Source of the DNA: Mesorhizobium sp. LHD-90
GTDB lineage: Bacteria > Pseudomonadota > Alphaproteobacteria > Rhizobiales > Rhizobiaceae
DNA length: 64,000 nt
Reading direction: 5' to 3'
Assembly (NCBI RefSeq): GCF_030929505.1
Contig: NZ_JAVFVV010000005.1
Location: 248,001 to 312,000 of the forward strand
Part shown: positions 8,774 to 18,437 of the stretch, one piece after another
Numbering within the stretch: the first letter of the stretch is position 1
Layout: every line of letters starts with the position of its first letter
Position numbers and translations under genes: made by a program
Notes under the pieces: generated by a model
Told to the model about the DNA's origin: nothing
Seen by the model: only the letters and a program-made list of their open reading frames with translations
Databases searched by the model: none

Positions 8774-9337
8774 ATGAACATTCAGTCGAGACATCCAACC
8801 ACGGCGGACGAATTCCTGCGCTGGAATGAGGGGCGCGAAGGCAAGCGCGAATTCGTGCGGGGGAGGGTGGTCGAGATGATGATCAACGTGACGCGACGCC
8901 ATTGGCAACTGGCTTCGCGCCTGATGGTGCAACTGGCGTCCCAGCTTGGGGTCGACCAATACGACGTGGGGGCGGCCGAGTTCGGGGTCCGCACGGGTGA
9001 GGGCGTCCGGTTTCCGGACATTATGGTGGAGGCGTTTTCCAAGGACGGGAAAGCGCTTGCCGCGAATTCGCCGTTGCTCCTGGCCGAAGTGCTTTCGCCA
9101 TCGACGATGGCGGACGATTTCGGGCCGAAAGCGCGGGACTATCTGGCCCTGGACACCTTGCAGCACTACCTCACACTGTCGCAGGACGAGGTTCGCGCCT
9201 GGCTCTGGTCCCGTGATGACCGGAGGCAATGGACCGGACCCGAAATTGTAGAAGGCGGCCGCATTACGCTGCGGATCGATGGCAAACCTGTCTTTGTCGA
9301 CCTTGACGCCCTGTATCGCGGCGTTGTTGGCAATTGA
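8774..9337 (+). CDS. Uma2 family (DUF820) restriction-endonuclease-fold protein, copy 1
   Basis: A 187-residue PD-(D/E)xK fold protein. Candidate active-site residues are Asp82 (RFPDIMV), Glu105 ([10 protein letters not shown]) and Lys119 (FGPKARDY), all in the expected order. The family is abundant in cyanobacteria and patchy elsewhere, usually of unknown role. Residues 1-41 are almost the same as those of the next gene, after which the two diverge. It lies 12 bases after the arginase-like gene and 4 bases before copy 2, on the his operon strand. Confidence 0.88.
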   Translation: MNIQSRHPTTADEFLRWNEGREGKREFVRGRVVEMMINVTRRHWQLASRLMVQLASQLGVDQYDVGAAEFGVRTGEGVRFPDIMVEAFSKDGKALAANSPLLLAEVLSPSTMADDFGPKARDYLALDTLQHYLTLSQDEVRAWLWSRDDRRQWTGPEIVEGGRITLRIDGKPVFVDLDALYRGVVGN

Positions 9338-9463
9338 GAGCATGAATATCCAGTCTAAATATCCGACTACACCGGACGAGTTCCTGCGCTGGAACGAGGG
9401 GCGCGAGGGCAAGCGCGAATTCGTGCGGGGGAGGGTGGTCGAGATGATGATCAACGTGACGCG
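8774..9463 (+). repeat. near-identical 5' ends of the two Uma2 genes (direct repeat)
   Basis: The first 122 bases of the gene at 8774 and of the gene at 9342 align without gaps at a constant offset of 568. A run of 56 bases is identical at all positions including synonymous ones (8840-8895 against 9408-9463), and similarity falls sharply just after it. This points to gene conversion or a recent partial duplication of the 5' end. Confidence 0.85.
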
Positions 9464-9917
9464 TAACCATGTCGAGATCGCAACCAACCTGGTTCATGCG
9501 CTTCGCCAGCAGCTTGATCGCAAGACGTTCAGCGTAGGGTCAGCGGATTTCGGTGTCCGTACGCCGGACGGCATCCGCTATCCCGATGTCTTTGTCGATC
9601 ACAAGTCTTCCGGTTCGCAAGGCTCCGATCTCGCGGCAGTGAAGCCGCTTTTGCTGGCGGAGGTTCTTTCACCATCATCGTACGGGCGCGACTTCGTGGA
9701 GAAGATGGCCGACTACCAGCATGTCGAATCGCTTCTCTACTATTTGATTTTGTCGCATGAGGAGCCAAGAGTCTGGCTATCAACGCGCAAGCAGGGAGCG
9801 TGGACCAAGCCGGAGGAGGTGGCGGGCGCAGACCAGGTTCTCCATCTGAACTTGATCGACGTCAAACTTCCCCTCGCCGATCTTTATGATGGCGTCGAGC
9901 TGCGCCGTCCCGCATGA
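9342..9917 (+). CDS. Uma2 family (DUF820) restriction-endonuclease-fold protein, copy 2
   Basis: A 191-residue paralogue of the preceding gene. Candidate catalytic residues Asp82 (RYPDVFV), Glu107 ([10 protein letters not shown]) and Lys121 (FVEKMADY) are kept, so both copies look intact. The ATG at 9342 is chosen because it aligns exactly with the start of copy 1; an upstream start at 9279 would overlap copy 1 heavily. Its stop overlaps the hisF start (ATGA), so hisF translation may now depend on ribosomes leaving this gene. Function unknown. Confidence 0.87.
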   Translation: MNIQSKYPTTPDEFLRWNEGREGKREFVRGRVVEMMINVTRNHVEIATNLVHALRQQLDRKTFSVGSADFGVRTPDGIRYPDVFVDHKSSGSQGSDLAAVKPLLLAEVLSPSSYGRDFVEKMADYQHVESLLYYLILSHEEPRVWLSTRKQGAWTKPEEVAGADQVLHLNLIDVKLPLADLYDGVELRRPA

Positions 9918-10708
9918 CCCTCAAATCCCGCGTCATTCCCTGCCTCGACGTCAAGGACGGCCGCGTCGTCAAGGGCGTCAATTTCGTCGACCTGATCGAT
10001 GCCGGCGATCCGGTGGAAGCGGCGCGCGCATATGACGCCGCCGGCGCCGACGAGCTCTGCTTCCTCGACATCACCGCCTCGTCGGACAACCGCGAGACGA
10101 TCTTCGACGTTGTCGCCCGCACTGCGGAACAATGTTTCATGCCGCTCACCGTCGGCGGCGGCGTGCGCCAGGTGGCCGACATTAGGAAACTCCTGCTGGC
10201 CGGAGCCGACAAAGTGTCGATCAACACAGCGGCGGTGAACAATCCGGACTTCGTCGCCGAGGCCGCCGACAAGTTCGGCAACCAGTGCATCGTCGTCGCC
10301 ATCGACGCCAAGAAGGTGTCGTCCCCTGGCGAGGCCGACCGCTGGGAGATTTTTACCCATGGCGGGCGGGAAAAAACCGGCATCGACGCGGTCGCGTTCG
10401 CGAGAAAGGTCGTCGACCTCGGTGCGGGCGAGATCCTGCTCACGTCGATGGATCGCGACGGCACCAAGGCCGGCTACGACATCGCGCTGACCAGAGCAGT
10501 CGCCGATGCGGTGCGCGTACCGGTCATCGCCTCGGGTGGCGTCGGCACGCTCGACCATCTCGTGGAAGGCGTCCGCGACGGCCACGCGACGGCGGTGCTT
10601 GCCGCCTCCATCTTCCATTTCGGCACCTATTCCATCGCGGAGGCAAAGGCGCATATGGCGGCGGCCGGTCTCGCGATGCGACTCGACTTCGCACTGCAAC
10701 ACGCTTAA
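9914..10708 (+). CDS. hisF: imidazole glycerol phosphate synthase cyclase subunit HisF
   Basis: The 264-residue beta/alpha-barrel subunit that partners HisH. Catalytic Asp12 is in [14 protein letters not shown] and the second aspartate in [13 protein letters not shown]; phosphate loops VGGGVR and ASGGVG are intact. It closes the PRFAR to imidazole glycerol phosphate step. It overlaps Uma2 copy 2 by 4 bases and is followed 10 bases later by hisE. Confidence 0.98.
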   Translation: MTLKSRVIPCLDVKDGRVVKGVNFVDLIDAGDPVEAARAYDAAGADELCFLDITASSDNRETIFDVVARTAEQCFMPLTVGGGVRQVADIRKLLLAGADKVSINTAAVNNPDFVAEAADKFGNQCIVVAIDAKKVSSPGEADRWEIFTHGGREKTGIDAVAFARKVVDLGAGEILLTSMDRDGTKAGYDIALTRAVADAVRVPVIASGGVGTLDHLVEGVRDGHATAVLAASIFHFGTYSIAEAKAHMAAAGLAMRLDFALQHA

Positions 10709-10718
10709 ACGGCGGCCG

Positions 10719-11042
10719 ATGACCGCATTCTCGCTTTCCGACCTGGAAAAGATCGTCGCCGAGCGCGCCGCGTCGGGGGATTCTTCCTCGTCCTGGACGG
10801 CAAAGCTGGTCGCCGCCGGCATGGACCGCGCGGCAAAGAAGCTGGGCGAGGAGGCGGTGGAAACGGTGATCGCGGCGGTGCGCGGCGAGCCGGCCGATCT
10901 TGTCGCCGAAAGCGCCGATCTTCTCTATCACCTTATGGTCGTGCTGACGATCGCCGGCGTGCCGCTGGCCGATGTGCTGGCGGAACTGGAGCGCAGGACC
11001 GGCCAGTCCGGCCTTGCCGAAAAGGCATCCCGTGCCGGCTGA
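10719..11042 (+). CDS. hisE: phosphoribosyl-ATP pyrophosphatase HisE
   Basis: A 107-residue all-alpha MazG-like pyrophosphohydrolase that converts PR-ATP to PR-AMP, the second step of histidine synthesis. The metal-binding signature is [13 protein letters not shown] followed by [11 protein letters not shown]. It is the stand-alone form; the partner HisI is not in the window. The start [13 protein letters not shown] is typical. coaA begins 22 bases downstream on the same strand. Confidence 0.96.
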   Translation: MTAFSLSDLEKIVAERAASGDSSSSWTAKLVAAGMDRAAKKLGEEAVETVIAAVRGEPADLVAESADLLYHLMVVLTIAGVPLADVLAELERRTGQSGLAEKASRAG

Positions 11043-11064
11043 CAGGTCGGCGGCGAGAGGACAG

Positions 11065-12024
11065 ATGGATCAATTCGCTCCGACCGAGAAATATTCCCCT
11101 TATCGTTTCTTTTCCGCCGAGCGCTGGGCCGAGTTCCGCGCCGACACGCCGCTGACGCTCGGCGCCGAGGAGGTCGAGCGGCTGCGCTCGCTGCAGGACC
11201 GGGTCGACCTCGACGAGGTCCGCCGCATCTACCTTTCGCTGTCGCGCCTGCTCTCCGCCCATGTCGAGACCAGCCAGGCGCTGTTCCGCCAGCGCAAGGC
11301 ATTCTTCAACGCCGCGGACGCCCGCAAGACGCCCTTCATCATCGGCATGGCGGGTTCGGTCGCCGTCGGCAAGTCCACGACCGCGCGCCTGCTCAAGGAG
11401 CTGATGCGCCGCTGGCCTTCGAGCCCGAAGGTCGACCTGATCACGACCGACGGTTTTTTGCACCCCAACGACGTACTTCGGCGCCAGGGGCTGATGGAGC
11501 GCAAGGGTTTTCCGGAAAGCTACGACGTCGGCGCGCTTTTGCGCTTCCTGTCGGCGATCAAGTCGGGCGAGGCCAACGTTCGCGCCCCGGTCTATTCGCA
11601 CCTGACCTACGACGTGGTGCCGGGCGAGTTCGTTACCATCGACCGGCCGGACATTCTCATCTTCGAAGGGCTCAACGTGCTGCAGCCGCGCGATCTGCCG
11701 AAGGACGGCAAATACGTGCCCTTCCTGTCCGATTTCTTCGATTTTTCGATCTTCATCGACGCCGACGAGGATCTGATCCACCAATGGTACATCGCGCGCT
11801 TCATGCGGCTGCGCGAGACCGCCTTCCGCAACCCGGACTCCTTCTTCCACCGCTATTCGCAGCTTTCGGAAGACGCGGCGCGGGCCATCGGCGAGGGCCT
11901 GTGGCACAACATCAATCTGAAGAACCTGCGCGAGAACATTCTGCCGACCCGCCCGCGCGCCGACCTGATCCTGCGCAAAGGCGAGGATCATTTCGTCGAG
12001 GAAGTCGCACTGCGCAAACTGTGA
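11065..12024 (+). CDS. coaA: type I pantothenate kinase CoaA
   Basis: A 319-residue P-loop kinase that phosphorylates pantothenate, the committed step of coenzyme A synthesis. The P-loop is [14 protein letters not shown]; downstream are [13 protein letters not shown] and IFEGLNVLQ, hallmarks of the prokaryotic type I enzyme. The ATG is preceded by GAGAGGACAG. It closes the his-coaA run, and a hairpin with four T residues follows at 12040. The hisE-coaA pairing is common in rhizobia. Confidence 0.97.
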   Translation: MDQFAPTEKYSPYRFFSAERWAEFRADTPLTLGAEEVERLRSLQDRVDLDEVRRIYLSLSRLLSAHVETSQALFRQRKAFFNAADARKTPFIIGMAGSVAVGKSTTARLLKELMRRWPSSPKVDLITTDGFLHPNDVLRRQGLMERKGFPESYDVGALLRFLSAIKSGEANVRAPVYSHLTYDVVPGEFVTIDRPDILIFEGLNVLQPRDLPKDGKYVPFLSDFFDFSIFIDADEDLIHQWYIARFMRLRETAFRNPDSFFHRYSQLSEDAARAIGEGLWHNINLKNLRENILPTRPRADLILRKGEDHFVEEVALRKL

Positions 12025-12039
12025 GACCGAAGCAGGAAG

Positions 12040-12057
12040 CCCGGTAAACCGGGTTTT
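12040..12057 (+). terminator. candidate rho-independent terminator after coaA
   Basis: A perfect hairpin CCCGGT-AA-ACCGGG (12040-12053) is followed by TTTT (12054-12057), 15 bases after the coaA stop and between two convergent genes. The T tract is short. A second perfect stem (GGCGCCGG 12081-12088 with CCGGCGCC 12099-12106) covers the alkB stop and may help end transcripts from the right. Confidence 0.7.
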
Positions 12058-12093
12058 GGAGCAACTCAACTCGGGTTGCCGGCGCCGGGGTTG

Positions 12094-12711
12094 TCACTCC
12101 GGCGCCGTCACCCGGCGCAGCGTCAGATTGATGCGCCCGCCCTTCGGCAGCAGGGTCGAGCTTTCCGGATAGATGCGGTCGACGCCGTGGAAGCAAAGCC
12201 GTCCTTCGCCGCCAAGCACGACAACATCGCCGCTTTCCAGCCGGAACGACACGGTAGGCCCGTCGCGAGAGGTCTGGCCGACCCGGAACAGGCAGGCGTC
12301 GCCCAGCGACACCGAGACGACGGGCGCCCGAAGGTCGCGTTCGTCGCGGTCCTGGTGCAGGCCCATCTTCGCGGTTTCGGAATAGAAATTGACCAGGCAG
12401 GCTTCCGGCGGGTGCGGGTAGGCCGAAAGATCCCTCCACAGCGAAAGCAGCATCGTTGGGATCGGCGGCCAGGGATTGCCCGTCACGGGATGCGTCGCCT
12501 GGTAGCGGTAGCCGCATTCCTTGTCGGTGACCCAGCCGAGCGATCCACAATTGGTCATGCGCACGCTCATTTCCTTGCCGCTCTTCGGCATGGTGGGCGT
12601 ATAGAGGGGTGCTGCCCGTACGACCTCGCGGATCGCCGCGACAAGTTCCATCTGCGACTGATGGTTTAGAAAGCCGGGCAAATGCCGGACACCCTTCGGC
12701 AGCACGAGCAT
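12094..12711 (-). CDS. alkB: AlkB family 2-oxoglutarate/Fe(II)-dependent dioxygenase
   Basis: A 205-residue oxidative demethylase that repairs N-alkylated bases such as 1-methyladenine and 3-methylcytosine. The iron site is His119 and Asp121 in LHQDRDE plus a distal histidine in CFHGVDR; the RINLTLRR arginines bind 2-oxoglutarate. The N-terminal nucleotide-recognition lid is short but complete. I chose the ATG at 12709-12711, which has AAGAGAA upstream; a GTG at 12738 would add nine residues. It converges on coaA. Confidence 0.92.
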   Translation of the reverse strand: MLVLPKGVRHLPGFLNHQSQMELVAAIREVVRAAPLYTPTMPKSGKEMSVRMTNCGSLGWVTDKECGYRYQATHPVTGNPWPPIPTMLLSLWRDLSAYPHPPEACLVNFYSETAKMGLHQDRDERDLRAPVVSVSLGDACLFRVGQTSRDGPTVSFRLESGDVVVLGGEGRLCFHGVDRIYPESSTLLPKGGRINLTLRRVTAPE

Positions 12712-12812
12712 CGAGATTCTCTTCAACGAAACGGCCACGCTTCGAGGCGTGGCCGTCAGACGGTATCAGAAGTGCCGCGGCGTTCGCGATCCGAAACCGG
12801 ACCGGAGCCTAA

Positions 12813-13331
12813 TCAGGCCTTTTCGATGTCCGGAATGCGCAGCACCTGGCCCGGATAGATCTTGTCGGGATGCGTGAGCATTGGCTTGTTGGCTTCGAAG
12901 ATAACCGTGTTTTTGACGCCCTTGCCCTTGCCGTACTGCGCCTCGGCGATCTTCCAGAGATTGTCGCCCTTCTTGACCGTGTAGAAGACAGGCTCCTTGG
13001 CCGGTGTCGCGGCCTTCACCAGGGCGGTCAGGTCGGTGCTCTCGAGCTTCAATCCCGATTCGGGCGCAACGACCTTCAACTCCTCGGCTTCGACCGAGGA
13101 TACGCCAAGCGTGTTGCCGACGGCGATCACCGCCTTCTCGAACACCGACTGGTCCTTGACCACGCCCTTCAGCACGACCTTGTCGCCCGTCACGGAGACG
13201 TCGACCTTCTCGGTGCCGAGCTTGTGCGAATCGAGTTCCTTCTTCAGCGCTTCGGCTTTCGCCGCTGCATCGTCATCGTCGCCGAAACCCAGCTTCTTGC
13301 CGACGTTTTTCACGAAGTCGAACATACCCAT
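12813..13331 (-). CDS. lysM: BON-LysM domain protein (YgaU/Kbp-like)
   Basis: A 172-residue protein with an N-terminal MGMFDFVKNVGKKLGF helix, a BON domain (about residues 38-90, VDVSVTGDKVVLKGVV) and a C-terminal LysM domain (about 115-170, FYTVKKGDNLWKIAE...YPGQVLRIP). The same architecture in E. coli, YgaU/Kbp, is a cytoplasmic potassium-binding protein. No signal peptide is seen, consistent with that. The start at 13331 matches the homologues; a longer frame begins 45 bases earlier with no family support. It lies alone between alkB and arfB. Confidence 0.92.
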   Translation of the reverse strand: MGMFDFVKNVGKKLGFGDDDDAAAKAEALKKELDSHKLGTEKVDVSVTGDKVVLKGVVKDQSVFEKAVIAVGNTLGVSSVEAEELKVVAPESGLKLESTDLTALVKAATPAKEPVFYTVKKGDNLWKIAEAQYGKGKGVKNTVIFEANKPMLTHPDKIYPGQVLRIPDIEKA

Positions 13332-13467
13332 CGTGGTGGCACTCCATGGCCGGTTGTGTCGCTCCAACCTTTGCACCGAAAGGACAGGATGAAAAGCCTT
13401 CCGCGCGCCGGCAGCCGCGAAGCGTCCGCGGACAGATTACCCGGTCCCCCGCAAACCTGCCCGCCGC

Positions 13468-13905
13468 TCAGTCGTCGCCGATCTTGCCGCGCAGTTTTTT
13501 CACAGTCGAGCGACCCGCTTTCGACTTCAGCCGCCGCTCGACGGCGCCCTTCGACGGTCTTGTCTTCTTGCGCGGCGGCGGCGGCGGTTCGGCCGCCTTG
13601 GCGACCAGCGCGGCAAGCCGCTGGCGGGCATCTGCGCGGTTGCGCTCCTGGGTGCGAAAACGGTCCGCCTCGATGACGATGACGCCATCCTTGGTGGCGC
13701 GCTGGCCGGCAAGCGCGATCGCACGCACACGCACGCGCTCGGGCAGGCCACGCGCGTTGGCCGCGTCGAAGCGCAACTGCACGGCGGTGGCCACCTTGTT
13801 GACGTTCTGTCCGCCGGGACCGGAGGAGCGGATGAAACTCTCCTGCAGGTCGTCGGGGTGGATGGCGACGCCGTCGGCGATGGTGATGATCTCGTCCGGG
13901 TTCAT
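13468..13905 (-). CDS. arfB: alternative ribosome-rescue factor ArfB (YaeJ-like peptidyl-tRNA hydrolase)
   Basis: A 145-residue release-factor-like protein that frees stalled ribosomes. The GGQ motif is at residues 31-33 (SSGPGGQNVNK), and the basic tail rich in Lys and Arg (RKKTRPSKGAVERRLKSKAGRSTVKK) is the element that enters the empty mRNA channel. The ATG at 13905 gives MNPDEIITIADG; upstream codons in the frame look non-coding. It follows a G-rich palindromic repeat on its 5' side. Confidence 0.95.
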   Translation of the reverse strand: MNPDEIITIADGVAIHPDDLQESFIRSSGPGGQNVNKVATAVQLRFDAANARGLPERVRVRAIALAGQRATKDGVIVIEADRFRTQERNRADARQRLAALVAKAAEPPPPPRKKTRPSKGAVERRLKSKAGRSTVKKLRGKIGDD

Positions 13906-13949
13906 GCGCCAGACATGACGCGCCTGCGCGAAAAAGGGAAGAGGCGGCG

Positions 13950-14051
13950 CGGGGTGGGGTTGCCGATGAAGTGCTCCATTCTGAAGCGACCCCACCCCGT
14001 CTCGCCAACTACGCTCCGCTCCGTCTGCTCGCCGACCCTCCCCTCAAGGGG
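13950..14051. repeat. G/C-tract inverted repeats between arfB and pckA
   Basis: Perfect 11-bp arms CGGGGTGGGGT (13950-13960) and ACCCCACCCCG (13989-13999) enclose 28 bases. A palindrome CCCCT-CA-AGGGG follows at 14040-14051, just beyond the pckA stop. Similar G-tract intergenic palindromes are common in rhizobial chromosomes. It may end pckA transcription, although no T tract follows. Confidence 0.6.
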
Positions 14052-14063
14052 GTGATGTCGGCT

Positions 14064-15674
<1,611 letters not shown>

Positions 15675-15795
15675 CTTTACCCTCGAACTGGTGGGTGTGC
15701 GCCGTCCCGGAAATGCGCCGGGATATGAGAATGCTGCCGCTCGACCTTTTCGAGCTGAATTCTCGAAACCAGAAAAATATAGATATATCAAACCA

Positions 15796-15837
15796 TTAAT
15801 CGATTTAAAGATTTTGAAATCGCTTTAATCGTTTAAA
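15796..15837. promoter_or_regulatory. LacI-type operator-like palindromes upstream of pckA
   Basis: In an AT-rich stretch, TTAATCGATTTAA (15796-15808) and TTTAATCGTTTAAA (15824-15837) are near-palindromes centred on CG, the usual layout of LacI/GalR operators. In Sinorhizobium meliloti pckA is controlled by PckR, a LacI-GalR family protein, so PckR binding is the natural inference. The sites lie about 120-165 bases before the pckA start. Confidence 0.55.
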
Positions 15838-15918
15838 ACGGCCGCCGCTTTCCGGTTGCTTCACAAGCGGCGGGCAGGCATTTCCGGCAGTTCGGCCGAT
15901 GCGTCGGGAGTGCCGGCG

Positions 15919-17184
15919 TCACAGCACGCGGCGCAGCGCATCGAGCACGAAATCCACCTCGGCGGCGGTGTTGTAATGCGCGAGACCGAGGCGCAGCACG
16001 CCGCCTCTTTCCGCCAATCCCAGCCGGTCGATGACCTCGACCGCGTAGTTGTGGCCGCTCCAGGCGAAGACGTTCTGCCCGGCCAGTGCGGCGGCAAGCT
16101 CGCGCGGCGCGTGGTGTGGCGTGATGAACGATATCGTCGGCACGCGCCGGGCCATCGCCTCCGGCGCGGTGATGCCCTGGACGGTGACGTCCGGGAGAGT
16201 CTTGAGCCCGTCGATGAGCCGTTCCGCTAGGCTGGTCTCATAGGCGAAAAGCAAATCCATCGCCGCCCGCACGTCGCGCCGTCGTCCGGAAAAGCCGGCA
16301 TGCCGGGTGTGATGCTCCTTCGCCATGGTCGCACCGATGCCTGCGAAATAGTCGACCGCGGCAGTGACGCCCGCCATGCCTTCATGGCTCTGGGTGCCGG
16401 TCTCGAATTTTTCAGGTCCGGCGCTGGCGGCCGGCCGCACCTTGTAGGCTTCCAGTTCCTCGAGCAGGTCGGCTCGGCCCCACAAGATGCCCTGGTGCGG
16501 CCCGAAGAACTTGTAGGCCGAGCAGACAAGGAAATCGCAGCCGATGTCCTGCACGTCGATGCTGCCATGCGGTGCGTATTGCACCGAATCGACATAGACC
16601 AGCGCGCCGGCCTCCTTCGCCATGCGGCTGATCGCCTTCACGTCGTTGATCGTGCCGGTGGCGTTGCTGGCGTGGTTGACGGCGACGAGCCGCGTCTTCG
16701 GCCCAAGCAGCTTTGCGAGATCCGGCAGGTCGAACTCGAAGGTCTCGGGGTTGAAGTCGAGCCATTTCACCGTCAGCCCGAGGTCGCGGGCCAGGAGCAG
16801 CCAGGGCGAGACGTTGCCGTCATGGTCCATGCGGGTCAGCACGATCTCGTCGCCGGGTCCGAAGCGGCGGCCGAGCGACCGCGACATGGAAAAAGTCAGC
16901 GTCGTCATGTTCTGGCCGAACACGATCTCGTCGGGCGAAGCGGCGTTGAGGAAGTCGGCCATGGCTGAACGCGCGCCGTCCATGATCGCGCCGGCGCCGA
17001 TCGAGGTGGCGAAGTATCCGCCGAGATTGGCGTTGTTGCGGATCAGGCAGTCGGTCATCCGGTCGATGACGATCTGCGGCACCTGCGTGCCGCCGGGATT
17101 GTCGAAATAGATCCGCGCCCGATTGTCGTCGGTCACCGCCAGCGAAGGGAATTGCGCCCGAATGGCATCGATGTCGATCGGCAT
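15919..17184 (-). CDS. cysteine desulfurase-like class V aminotransferase (TIGR01976-type)
   Basis: A 421-residue PLP enzyme of fold type I. Lys225 in CSAYKFFGPHQG is the probable Schiff-base lysine; AVNHASNATGTIND and VYVDSVQYAPHG are the cofactor-contact strands. The sequence is of the cysteine-desulfurase-like class V group rather than true IscS/SufS: no mobile-loop cysteine is evident near the C-terminus. The substrate is unknown. Its ATG is 14 bases downstream of the stop of the next aminotransferase, so the two PLP genes are likely cotranscribed. Confidence 0.85.
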   Translation of the reverse strand: MPIDIDAIRAQFPSLAVTDDNRARIYFDNPGGTQVPQIVIDRMTDCLIRNNANLGGYFATSIGAGAIMDGARSAMADFLNAASPDEIVFGQNMTTLTFSMSRSLGRRFGPGDEIVLTRMDHDGNVSPWLLLARDLGLTVKWLDFNPETFEFDLPDLAKLLGPKTRLVAVNHASNATGTINDVKAISRMAKEAGALVYVDSVQYAPHGSIDVQDIGCDFLVCSAYKFFGPHQGILWGRADLLEELEAYKVRPAASAGPEKFETGTQSHEGMAGVTAAVDYFAGIGATMAKEHHTRHAGFSGRRRDVRAAMDLLFAYETSLAERLIDGLKTLPDVTVQGITAPEAMARRVPTISFITPHHAPRELAAALAGQNVFAWSGHNYAVEVIDRLGLAERGGVLRLGLAHYNTAAEVDFVLDALRRVL

Positions 17185-17198
17185 GTCTTCCCCTGAAG

Positions 17199-18305
17199 TC
17201 AGTCTTGGTCGCGCAGGGCCGCGGAGATCGCAGCGAGCCCGCCCCGCAGTTCTGCTTCCGTCGGCCAGCCGAAGCCGACGCGGAAAAAGCTCTTCGGCAT
17301 CTCGAACCAGTGGCCCGGCCCGACATAGGCGCCGTGGCGTTCGAGCAGCCGGACATAGAAGGCGTCGAGATCGAAATCCGGACTGACATTCAGTCTGGGA
17401 AAACCGACCACGCCGCCCTCGGGTTTTACCCAGCCGACCAGCGGCTCGCCGTCGATCCAGTCCTGCACGATGTCGCGCCGCCGGGCCATCTCGGGCATTA
17501 CGGCGGCGAGGAATTCTCCGCGCTGCTCGAGCATGGCGCGGGCGATGCGCTCGTCGATGACGCTGCCGCAAATGCCGATCTGCTCCTTGGCGGCGAGAAA
17601 ACGCTCGTAGAGGTCGGCGTCGCGCGTCATCAGCCAGCCGATGCGGATGCCGGGAATGCCAAAGGCTTTCGACAGCGAGGAGACGCTGATCGCGCTTGGG
17701 CTCAGCGAGGCGGCAGCTTGAAGCCGGCGGCCATAGCTCAGGTCGCGATAGGTTTCGTCGACCAGCAGCCGGCAGCCATGACGTTCCGCCAGTTCGACCA
17801 GCGCCGTGAGGTCCGCCTCGCGCATCATCGTGCCGGTCGGATTGTGCGGGCAGGTGACGCTGATCAGCTTTGTGTTGGGACGGATGGCGGCGGCGATGCG
17901 CTCGACGTCCACCGCAAAACCGTCGTCGAAGGAAAGATCGATGTAGCTGATCGCGCAGCCGATCGCCTTCGGCGTCTCGATGTTGGTGGCGTAGTTGGGG
18001 CGCACCACGATGAGATGGTCGTCGGCAGAAAGCAGCGTCGTGGCGATGATGAACAGCGCTCCGGCTGCTCCCGCCGTCACCAGCACGTCGCTTGCCGAAA
18101 TGCCCGCATCCTGCGCGGCGATCAGTTTTCGAAGCTCCGGTTCTCCGCGATGTTCGCCGTAATACAGCGTCAAATCTGGAAGCGAAAACCCGAAATCCGA
18201 AAGTTTTCGGTCGGCGATCGAGCTTTCGGAGAGATTGAAGCGGATGCGCTCGTAGCCGTATTCCTCCGGCGCTTCCTTTTCGATCACCATTCTGGCGTAG
18301 TTCAT
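17199..18305 (-). CDS. class I/II pyridoxal-phosphate aminotransferase
   Basis: A 368-residue fold type I aminotransferase. The probable Schiff-base lysine is Lys213 in SSLSKAFGIPGIRIGW; NPTG (CPHNPTGTM) and the arginine near the C-terminus (FFRVGFGW) complete the substrate and cofactor site. The ATG at 18305 has GAGGGGG 7 bases upstream. The specific amino acid cannot be told. It sits in a minus-strand trio with a class V enzyme and an SDR, which suggests a small catabolic or biosynthetic unit for an amino compound. Confidence 0.88.
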   Translation of the reverse strand: MNYARMVIEKEAPEEYGYERIRFNLSESSIADRKLSDFGFSLPDLTLYYGEHRGEPELRKLIAAQDAGISASDVLVTAGAAGALFIIATTLLSADDHLIVVRPNYATNIETPKAIGCAISYIDLSFDDGFAVDVERIAAAIRPNTKLISVTCPHNPTGTMMREADLTALVELAERHGCRLLVDETYRDLSYGRRLQAAASLSPSAISVSSLSKAFGIPGIRIGWLMTRDADLYERFLAAKEQIGICGSVIDERIARAMLEQRGEFLAAVMPEMARRRDIVQDWIDGEPLVGWVKPEGGVVGFPRLNVSPDFDLDAFYVRLLERHGAYVGPGHWFEMPKSFFRVGFGWPTEAELRGGLAAISAALRDQD

Positions 18306-18437
18306 CGGCGCCCCCTCAGGCCCGCGCGGCCAGAGGACCGCGGCTGCGACGGTGTTAGCTGGAGCAGCCACCGTTCCGCAAGCGCGGCTGACGGCATGGC
18401 CCGTCAGGAAATGCTCCGAGGCCCAAGCCGGGGTGCC

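Noticed and set aside
8774-9917. Toxin-antitoxin or restriction-modification pair made of the two Uma2 genes
   Set aside because: Both proteins have the same fold and complete candidate active sites; no antitoxin-like or methyltransferase partner is present.
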